From: a virus
Strand: one strand, 5' to 3'
DNA: 30,053 nt
IMG/VR virus record: IMGVR_UViG_3300042303_000009
Coordinates: 1-30,053 of that record
In this document: piece after piece, positions 23,018 to 30,053 of the stretch
Layout: every line of letters starts with the position of its first letter
How positions within the stretch are numbered: the stretch's first letter is position 1
The notes under the pieces: model-generated
What the model was told of the DNA's origin: nothing
Database searches by the model: none
Seen by the model: the letters and a program-made list of their open reading frames with translations, nothing else
Made by a program: the position numbers and the translations under genes

Positions 23018-26011
23018 ATGGATCAAGTAAATTACAGAGGGTACGCCCGGAGTATAGGTTTCGATCCTATTAAAGCACCTACGGAAGGTCTTGCTAGAAT
23101 GCAAGAACGAGACGGCCGTATCATACGTGGTATGGAAGAGAACCGTAGGGAAATTAAACAGGTAAGAGACGAGTATGGTGCTGGTCTTGAGCGTAAGCTC
23201 AACATCGAAGCACGTGATCGTGATCAAAACTATCAGTGGGAAAAGAAGCTTGCTGAGAAACGTCAGGAAGCTATTAGTAAGAACGCTCAGATACTAATTC
23301 AAAGCGAACTACAGCGTGGTAAGAACGCAGAAGCTACGTTTGAAAGTCTAGCTAAATTCAGCACAACTCTTAGCGAAGGTCTCACTGAGTACCGCAAGGC
23401 TAAGGATGAGTCTGATATGATGGCTGGCTACATGGAAGTAGCTACTGGTGGTCTATCAACACAACGTCAGCAATCAGTAGCTAATGTTGAGTCACTACTT
23501 AAGCAAAGCGGTGAAGCACAGGATCAAATTGCTGAAGGGTTCCAAGCTAGAGGACTAGATCCCACTGTTGTTACTAACCTCCTTAGCGGCAATAAGGCAC
23601 GTGACTACGGTCGCCTCAAGGCTCACATGGAGATCATCACTGCTGAGTTTCCAGCTTATGCTCAGTCCAAGTTGGATGAGATGGGAGCTACTGGTGCAGC
23701 TGATCGCACTGCAGCTATGCAGAGTATCTTTGGTGACTTCCTAAAGGAGAATGGTGTCTTTGGCCTTAGTGCTGACTTCATGGCACCTGCTCTTATGAAG
23801 ATGAGGGGTACCTACAACTCATTCATCGAAGCTGCAAGAAAGTCAGATGTAGTCAATAAGTCTTCTACAATGCGTGATGACGCCCTTAGTGGTATGTCAC
23901 GCACTAAGACTGGAGAGAGCCTTACTGAGGCATTTAGGACCACCTCACGTAGCTATAGAGAGGATGGTGTAACACCAGTTGGTAATGCAGTTGCTAAATC
24001 TGAGATCTTTAAGGAACTAGCTGATACTACCCGCTACTCAGATGCTGATGTTGAGCGTATGCTCAAAGAGGCACAGACTGATCAAGGTAGCTGGTATGAT
24101 CGCTTCCCTCGTGAGATCGATGACCTACGTAATGCCAGGCAAAAGGATCAAGAGGCTGAGTTCCAGCTTGTTGAAGCACAAGAGCGTCGTGAGAATAAGA
24201 AGCAAGAGGACCAACTGCTTGATTGGGTGAAGAACAATAACCCCAATGAAGAGACACTCCAAGCTATCATCAAAGAGTCAGCAACAAAAGGCATCAACAC
24301 TGATCGTCTTAAAGCATATCTAGCCTTCACTACTGAGCAGCAGAATGCTGACTTCTGGGGTAAACAGTTCCGTGAGCAGTACGAACAAGGTACTCTCACT
24401 GCTGATGATGTTGATCAACCTGGTGTACCTATTGAGGTACGTGAGACGTGGCGTACACGTGCTCAGCAGCTAGATCAGCAACGATCTGATTCTGGTATCA
24501 AACAAGAGACAATCAAAGGTGAACTCAGTGATGCTCTCAAACAGAACTTGATTGGTGATAGCACTAACCGTTCCGCTCACTACAGCCTACGTGGTGCTTC
24601 TGACTATGCTCTCAAGCTGTACAATCAGAAGTTTAAGCAGTACGCTAAGACAATGGAACCTAGCGTTGCTGCTAATAAAGCACGACTGGATGTTCTAACT
24701 GCTATCGAAACTAAGAAAGGTGCGTTTGCTGTTATTGCATCTTCTCAGGCAAAGGCAGGTCAAACACAAGCCTTCTATGCTGCCTTCACACCTGGTAAGC
24801 ATCCTGGTGCACCAGCTGCTATTAATGTCATCACTACCTCTGAAGTTGTTAAGAAGGTACGTGCTAACAGTAATGTAATCAACACTGAAGTACTGGCTAG
24901 CCCTGCTCTGCTCAAGGATATTGATAACCGCATTGCCAATGGTAAGCCTATCTCTATCCCACAGATCTATACTGATTTGTCTAGGGCAGTACCTGGTATG
25001 ACCCCTACCCAGATCCTTAATGCACAGCTTGCAGCAGCAGGGCTTAGTCAACGAATTAAGCCTGGCTTTAGAGATCAACTAAATCAGATTAATGATCCTG
25101 TGTTGCGTCGTATCTTGGATCAACCTCTTACTCAAGATCGCCTTAATACTACTATCATTGGTAGTGGTAATGCACCTGCTACTGTACGTACAGGTAACAG
25201 TGGTTTTGCTGATGTACAAGCACTTGGTAATGCATCTGGGTTTAAGTTCCCTCAGGTGATGGCTGCTATGTGGGCATTGGAGTCTGGCTGGGGTAAGTAT
25301 ACCTCAGGTAAGAATAATGTCTTTAACATTAAGGCACGTCCTGGTCAAGGTACTATGAAGAATGGTTCCTATTGGAGGGACTATGCCTCTCCTCTTGAGT
25401 CTGCAAAGGACTTCCTGAACCTCATGACTGATCCTAGGTATGCTCCTGGGCTGTCACGTGCTCAGACACCACGTCAAGCTATCGAAGCTATTGCAGCTGG
25501 TGGCTATGCTGGTGGTGAGGCTGCCTATCCTAGTAAGATCATTCGTGTGATGCAACAGATGGGTGTTAATGTTGATCAACCCTATAAACCAGCAGCTACT
25601 CCTGCACGTAACCAAGGCTTCATGCGTCCTACGCTTGCCTACATTACAGATAACATTGGACCTACCTCTACTGGTCCCCACCTAGATGTTAAACAACAAG
25701 ACAACCCTAACACACCACAGAATGAATTTGCTAGGGAGTTCTCATCTAAAGCACTTGATAACTTTGTCGTTGTCGAGGATCCTCAATTTGGACGTGTTCC
25801 TTTGAGTCGTATTCCTGTCACCGATACTTTTGCTGGTCATGTAGCCCGTGGTTCTCACGGTATTGACTACGGTACAGCCAAAGGATCTAAGGTGTTTCTA
25901 CAGAATGGAGCACGTATTGTATCTAAATCCCGTACACAACATGGAGATAAGTTGGTTATTCAACTGCCGGATGGACGGCGTTTCAGTTTCCTACATGGTA
26001 AAACCTTATGA
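23018..26011 (+). CDS. Internal virion protein (T7 gp15-like) with C-terminal peptidoglycan hydrolase domains
   Basis: 997-residue protein in the gp15 position (T7 gp15 is 747). It is mostly charged and helical through about residue 720 (REIKQVRDEYGAGLERKL..., and several KQEDQ-type helices), typical of ejected core proteins. Residues about 727-850 form a glucosaminidase/FlgJ-like (GH73-type) domain, FKFPQVMAAMWALESGWGKYTSGKNNVFNIKA with probable catalytic Glu755. Residues about 935-997 (RGSHGIDYGTAKGSKVFLQNGARIV...DKLVIQLPDGRRFSFLHGK) resemble an M23 metallopeptidase fold, but the first metal His is displaced, so it is probably a degenerate or binding version. In T7 the wall-cutting domain is in gp16 instead. 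The stop overlaps the next start (ATGA). Confidence 0.88.
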   Translation: MDQVNYRGYARSIGFDPIKAPTEGLARMQERDGRIIRGMEENRREIKQVRDEYGAGLERKLNIEARDRDQNYQWEKKLAEKRQEAISKNAQILIQSELQRGKNAEATFESLAKFSTTLSEGLTEYRKAKDESDMMAGYMEVATGGLSTQRQQSVANVESLLKQSGEAQDQIAEGFQARGLDPTVVTNLLSGNKARDYGRLKAHMEIITAEFPAYAQSKLDEMGATGAADRTAAMQSIFGDFLKENGVFGLSADFMAPALMKMRGTYNSFIEAARKSDVVNKSSTMRDDALSGMSRTKTGESLTEAFRTTSRSYREDGVTPVGNAVAKSEIFKELADTTRYSDADVERMLKEAQTDQGSWYDRFPREIDDLRNARQKDQEAEFQLVEAQERRENKKQEDQLLDWVKNNNPNEETLQAIIKESATKGINTDRLKAYLAFTTEQQNADFWGKQFREQYEQGTLTADDVDQPGVPIEVRETWRTRAQQLDQQRSDSGIKQETIKGELSDALKQNLIGDSTNRSAHYSLRGASDYALKLYNQKFKQYAKTMEPSVAANKARLDVLTAIETKKGAFAVIASSQAKAGQTQAFYAAFTPGKHPGAPAAINVITTSEVVKKVRANSNVINTEVLASPALLKDIDNRIANGKPISIPQIYTDLSRAVPGMTPTQILNAQLAAAGLSQRIKPGFRDQLNQINDPVLRRILDQPLTQDRLNTTIIGSGNAPATVRTGNSGFADVQALGNASGFKFPQVMAAMWALESGWGKYTSGKNNVFNIKARPGQGTMKNGSYWRDYASPLESAKDFLNLMTDPRYAPGLSRAQTPRQAIEAIAAGGYAGGEAAYPSKIIRVMQQMGVNVDQPYKPAATPARNQGFMRPTLAYITDNIGPTSTGPHLDVKQQDNPNTPQNEFAREFSSKALDNFVVVEDPQFGRVPLSRIPVTDTFAGHVARGSHGIDYGTAKGSKVFLQNGARIVSKSRTQHGDKLVIQLPDGRRFSFLHGKTL

Positions 26012-29000
26012 CTAGTACCCCTTATGTGGACGAAGAAGAACTGAAGCGTCTAGAAGCTGAAGCACTTGCTGAAGAGCAAGCTTTGCAACAGGCAGCTCCA
26101 GCTTATAGTCCTAAAACAGCTCCTGATACAATGTATAAGGAGGCTACACCAGATCAGAATCAGGCAGCTGGTAATGTACAACCTGTTAAGTCTCCTCAAC
26201 AGCAAGCCGTTCAACAGCTTACTGGTGGTGGTCAACAGCAGCCTCAACAACCACTCAACCGAGGTAGTGGCTTCATTTATGGTAGTGGTGATCCTAACGC
26301 TACTCTTGGTGAGGACCTTGGTACCTATGCACAACGCACCCTTGAGGGTCTTGGATCCGTTGGTATGGGTATCATTGACTTTGGTATGGATGCCATTGGT
26401 CGTATTCCTGGTGCTGAGTGGATCGACGATGCATGGGATGCTAAGACAAAGTTCAAGAACCCTGGCTTCCAAAAGGTAAGAGAAGTATCCTCTATTCTTG
26501 TACCTAGTATTGGTGTTGGTGCTACATCACGTGTCGCTACTGCTGGTATGACTGGTGGCCCTATTGCTCGTGGTCTATCTGCTCTTGGTATTAACGTTGC
26601 TGGTGATGTCGCTATCAACGCTATTAGCGACCAATCTGAGGGTGATACAGTATCGACGATTGTGAAAGAGGCAGCACCTTGGTTGCCTGTTCCTGATGCA
26701 CTTGTCGTTAAGGATACTGACTCTCCTGAACAACGTCGTCAACGTAACATCTACGAATCAGCTGGTATCAGTATTGTTGGTGACATTATTGGTTACTCTG
26801 CTGCTGCAGGTCGTGGAGTAATGGATTGGTTTAAACCTAACGATAAGACTGCTCAGGAGTTTATGTCTTCTGAGGTTCTTGTTAATGCTGACTCTGCTAC
26901 TGCTACTCGACTGTCTGAGATTGACACTCGGCGTATGGAGTTGCAACAACAACTAGATCAAGTAGCTTCTACGCCTGCTCTGGATCAAGAGACACTTAGA
27001 GCACAGCTAGATATCATTGGTGAACTTGACTCTCAAATCAAAGCACTTGATAGTGAAGCTGGTAAGCTCGGTAAACAGTACGCTGATACCGGAGCCTCAG
27101 ATCTCACTGAGAGCCCTCTAGAATCGTTTGTAGAGCGTCAACAGATCAGCCGTGATAGTCAGATCGATGAGGTAGGTAAGGGGCGCCTTATGGACGATCC
27201 TGAAGGGGCTGGTGGTGTTGATCCTATGGTTACTCCTAACATGTTCCCTGAGGGTTCTACTGCTGCTCTTAGCATCCCTCCTGGTAACATTGCCCGTAAC
27301 ATGGCTGACACTACTGCTATCAAGCTTGGTAACAGTGGTGGTACACCTGCTCCTATCCTTTCTGAGCGTGCCTACTATGACCTTAGTAAAGGTAATGCTG
27401 TATCACGTAACCTTATCGAGGACCTGGCTGAAGGTACTCGTGCTACTGGTAGCTTTGATGCAACCGTAGAGGGATTTAGGTACACTAAGGCTCAGATGAG
27501 TGATGCTGCATGGAAGATCTACAATGATATCATTGGCACTGATAAGGTATCTGATCTAAAGAACCTCTTCCTTGATAACCGTGATGTAAAGAACCTCCTT
27601 GATGGTCGCTCTATTAAGTATGTCAACGATGTTCAAGCAGAAGCTATTGGCTTTGCTATGCGTGAGTTGACTGATAAGTACATCGGTCAAGTTGTTACTG
27701 AAACATCAGCTCGTGCTATGGATACTGTAGGACGTGAAGTAGCTGACATTGCTGAGGGCTATAAAGCATTCCCTGAGACTGCTGACCTTGGTCGTACCAC
27801 TGAGATGCTTGGTGATCGCCTTGCCTTCCTTATGGAAGAGTACGCTCTCAATAAGTACATCGCAGGTTGGGCACTTAAGAACCAAGATCGTTGGCAGAAG
27901 TTTCTTAAGGAGTCACCTGATAAGGAGTCTGCTATTAGGCAGATTACTGAACAGTTTGACCTTAAGGTACAAGAGAAGAACATGCAGGCACAAGGCTATC
28001 GGGATATGATCCGTACTATTGCTAGGGATCGTCCTGATGCTGCTCAACCTTTGATTGATGCATTTGCATTGTCTAAGGGCGATGTGGACTCTCTTGATAA
28101 GTTGATGAAGTGGAGTGCTAAGCAACTTAGCCCCATGGGTCTTCTTAAGAGTGGTGATGAAGGGCTTAATGCCTTTGCACAAGGTGTGTGGTCAGTACGT
28201 TACAACAACATGCTGTCTGGTATTTCAGCTCTCAAGGCTATTACTGGTAACACTGTTGCGCTTACCCTCCGTACTAATAATGCATTCCTTGGTACTGGCA
28301 TTGGTATGTTGATGGGTCGTAATACGGTTGATGATCTCCGTAAAGCTACCCATGTCTACGGTTCATTCTGGCAGACCAACAAGCGAGCACTTGCTGATTC
28401 CTGGGATACTTTCAAGCGTACCTGGAATAACGGTAAGTGGGGCAATGATGCTACTACTGACTTCCGTGAACTAGCGCGTGAAGACCTTGTTACTGACTAT
28501 AATCCTAACCTGTGGGACACCTTAGCTGACATGGAACAGGTGTGGGAGAAGGATGGTAACTGGGGTCGTCTCTTCCAATACAGGTCTGCTAGATTTTTGT
28601 ATGACCTTGGTAACTGGCGTTGGTTTAAGTATGGTACTAATGCAATGATTAGTGCTGATGCCTTTGTACAGACTACTGTTGCTTCACAACTTGCTCGTGC
28701 TAGGGCTTGGGATGAGATCTCTGGTATTGGTTACAAAGGTGCTGAACTGGCTCAACAGCTAGCTAAGGCTGAAAAGATTGCTTATGATGAGTCCTTTGAT
28801 GCTCTTGGTAACCTCACTGATGCTGCTGCTAAGAATGCTGCTGGAGAGATCGCACTTAACCTTGATGACGAGACTGCTACATGGTTGACTCGTGGTATCA
28901 ATAAGCTGCCTATCTTGAAGCCATTCTTCATGTTCCCTAAGACTGGTGTTAATGGTGTTAAGTCTGCTATGTCCTATACACCTATAGCCACTCTACCTGG

Positions 29001-30053
29001 CATGAACAGGTACTCTAAGGTACTGTGGGCTGGTGATGACATTGATAAGATCAAAGACGCTCTCATGGAGCATGGTATTGCTTATGATGGTGTACCTAAT
29101 GGTATGGCTATCTTCAAGGGTCTTGAGGCTGAATACCGTGGTCGTGTGGCATTCGGTGCTCTTCTGTCTACTTCCATGCTTGGTTATGCTCTTGGTGGTA
29201 ACATCCGTGGTAACGGTCCTGTTAATGCTGGTGAACGTAAGAAGCTTCGTGATAACTTTGGCTGGCAGCCTAAGACGATCAATGTTGCAGGTAAGTGGGT
29301 CAGCTATGCTGGCTATGAACCTCTCGATACTATCCTTACTCTTGTTGGTGATCTCGCCTATTACTCCCGTGACATTGGCTCTACTCTCACTGAGTCGTTT
29401 GTTGATAAACTAGCGTGGACTCTTTCTGCTACCTTTGTTAATAAGTCTTGGGTAGCTGGTCTTGAGCCTGTTGTTGCTGTTGCTAACGGTGATGAAACAG
29501 CTATTACTAGATTCCTTGCTAATGAAGTACGAGCTGCTATTCCTATGTCTGGTGCTCTTGGTGTTGTTTCTAGCGCTATCACAAGCTCCCAAAAGGATAT
29601 CTACAATGACCTAGTTGGCTATATTACCAATAGGGTTCCTGGCTTCTCCAGTCAACTACCAGATCAAATTGATATCTACACCGGTAAGCCTCTTAATGAT
29701 ATTGACAATCCTGTACTTCGTTCACTTAATGCTGTTAATCCAGTTAAGATTAGCGAAGGTACAGAACCTTGGCGTCAGTGGCTTATTGACAGTGGCTGGG
29801 ATGGAGTCCAAATGATTCGTAAGGACTCATCTGGTAACCACGAATATACTCCACAGGAACGTGAAGTACTGTATAAGTACATCGGTGAACAGCAGCTGTG
29901 GAAGGAATTCGATAAACTCAGCAGGAACAAGAAGTATAATGATCAGTTGGATCGTATTCGTGCAATGCGAGTACAAGGTCGTCCATCTGAAGAGATACAA
30001 GCAGCTCAAAGTGAAGTCTATTCAGTGATGAATGATATCATGTCTCAAGCCCA
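26008..30053 (+). CDS. Large internal virion/ejection protein (T7 gp16-like), partial at right edge
   Basis: Open frame of at least 1348 codons running off the window; T7 gp16 is 1318 residues. The N-terminal 90 residues are Gln/Pro-rich and disordered-looking (EEQALQQAAP, QQQAVQQLTGGGQQQPQQP). A Gly/Ala-rich segment with several hydrophobic stretches follows (GLGSVGMGIIDFGMDAIGRIPG, SILVPSIGVGATSRVATAGM). A long helical middle precedes a C-terminal region (about 950-1220) with PFFMFPKTGVNGVK, WVSYAGYEPLDTILTLVGDLAYY and VNKSWVAGLEPVVAV. I associate that arrangement with large DNA-ejection proteins of T7-like and other marine phages. No transglycosylase motif (ES...GLMQ) is visible at the N-terminus, unlike T7 gp16. 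Start is by ATGA overlap with the gp15-like gene. Confidence 0.85.
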   Translation, partial: MTSTPYVDEEELKRLEAEALAEEQALQQAAPAYSPKTAPDTMYKEATPDQNQAAGNVQPVKSPQQQAVQQLTGGGQQQPQQPLNRGSGFIYGSGDPNATLGEDLGTYAQRTLEGLGSVGMGIIDFGMDAIGRIPGAEWIDDAWDAKTKFKNPGFQKVREVSSILVPSIGVGATSRVATAGMTGGPIARGLSALGINVAGDVAINAISDQSEGDTVSTIVKEAAPWLPVPDALVVKDTDSPEQRRQRNIYESAGISIVGDIIGYSAAAGRGVMDWFKPNDKTAQEFMSSEVLVNADSATATRLSEIDTRRMELQQQLDQVASTPALDQETLRAQLDIIGELDSQIKALDSEAGKLGKQYADTGASDLTESPLESFVERQQISRDSQIDEVGKGRLMDDPEGAGGVDPMVTPNMFPEGSTAALSIPPGNIARNMADTTAIKLGNSGGTPAPILSERAYYDLSKGNAVSRNLIEDLAEGTRATGSFDATVEGFRYTKAQMSDAAWKIYNDIIGTDKVSDLKNLFLDNRDVKNLLDGRSIKYVNDVQAEAIGFAMRELTDKYIGQVVTETSARAMDTVGREVADIAEGYKAFPETADLGRTTEMLGDRLAFLMEEYALNKYIAGWALKNQDRWQKFLKESPDKESAIRQITEQFDLKVQEKNMQAQGYRDMIRTIARDRPDAAQPLIDAFALSKGDVDSLDKLMKWSAKQLSPMGLLKSGDEGLNAFAQGVWSVRYNNMLSGISALKAITGNTVALTLRTNNAFLGTGIGMLMGRNTVDDLRKATHVYGSFWQTNKRALADSWDTFKRTWNNGKWGNDATTDFRELAREDLVTDYNPNLWDTLADMEQVWEKDGNWGRLFQYRSARFLYDLGNWRWFKYGTNAMISADAFVQTTVASQLARARAWDEISGIGYKGAELAQQLAKAEKIAYDESFDALGNLTDAAAKNAAGEIALNLDDETATWLTRGINKLPILKPFFMFPKTGVNGVKSAMSYTPIATLPGMNRYSKVLWAGDDIDKIKDALMEHGIAYDGVPNGMAIFKGLEAEYRGRVAFGALLSTSMLGYALGGNIRGNGPVNAGERKKLRDNFGWQPKTINVAGKWVSYAGYEPLDTILTLVGDLAYYSRDIGSTLTESFVDKLAWTLSATFVNKSWVAGLEPVVAVANGDETAITRFLANEVRAAIPMSGALGVVSSAITSSQKDIYNDLVGYITNRVPGFSSQLPDQIDIYTGKPLNDIDNPVLRSLNAVNPVKISEGTEPWRQWLIDSGWDGVQMIRKDSSGNHEYTPQEREVLYKYIGEQQLWKEFDKLSRNKKYNDQLDRIRAMRVQGRPSEEIQAAQSEVYSVMNDIMSQA

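Noticed and set aside
1-30053. tRNA genes, CRISPR arrays, integrase/attachment site and insertion sequences
   Set aside because: No cloverleaf-like segment, spaced direct-repeat array, recombinase or terminal inverted repeats were seen by eye. Small or divergent examples could be missed without a search tool.

Overview
This window looks like about two thirds of the genome of a lytic, T7-like (short-tailed, Autographiviridae-type) cyanophage, most likely infecting marine Synechococcus or Prochlorococcus. Nearly every long gene has a recognisable T7 counterpart in T7 order, all on the + strand and tightly overlapped (TAATG, ATGA and GTGA junctions). Cyanobacterial auxiliary genes (psbA for photosystem II D1, hli for a high-light-inducible protein) and cyanophage-style nucleotide metabolism genes are built in. 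From memory, the RNA polymerase resembles that of the Synechococcus phage Syn5. No stretch over about 300 bases lacks a gene. I saw no tRNA, CRISPR array, integrase or insertion sequence.

Region 1 (19-8240), transcription and replication: single-subunit RNA polymerase, ssDNA-binding protein, endonuclease I, primase-helicase, a DNA polymerase split into separate exonuclease and polymerase genes, and a gp6-like 5'-3' exonuclease. Six small uncharacterised genes are wedged among or overlap these, including one GC-rich gene that looks foreign (5248-5595).

Region 2 (8209-11007), nucleotide supply: a DUF3310/gp1.7-like protein, a MazG-like pyrophosphatase, and a very compact class I ribonucleotide reductase (alpha then beta). 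With the replication nucleases these probably recycle host DNA and make dNTPs.

Region 3 (11000-14451), head assembly: two small or low-complexity proteins, portal, a small overlapping ORF and scaffold. Region 4 (14451-17104) is an accessory island between scaffold and major capsid genes: hli, three tiny very basic proteins, an RlpA-like double-psi beta-barrel protein, a LAGLIDADG-type homing endonuclease, psbA and a 59-residue protein. It ends at a terminator followed by a structured leader for the capsid gene.

Region 5 (17273-30053), virion: major capsid protein, two small Gly/Thr/Ala-rich proteins, a strong terminator (UUCG loop plus U-run), tail tubular proteins A and B, and the internal/ejection proteins (gp14-, gp15- and gp16-like). 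The gp15-like protein carries the cell-wall hydrolase domain that T7 keeps in gp16. The gp16-like gene runs off the right edge.

Most noteworthy are the homing endonuclease gene whose end overlaps the start of psbA, the split DNA polymerase, the minimal RNR whose beta subunit lacks the usual tyrosine, the RlpA-like gene, and the wall-hydrolase cassette in the gp15-like protein.
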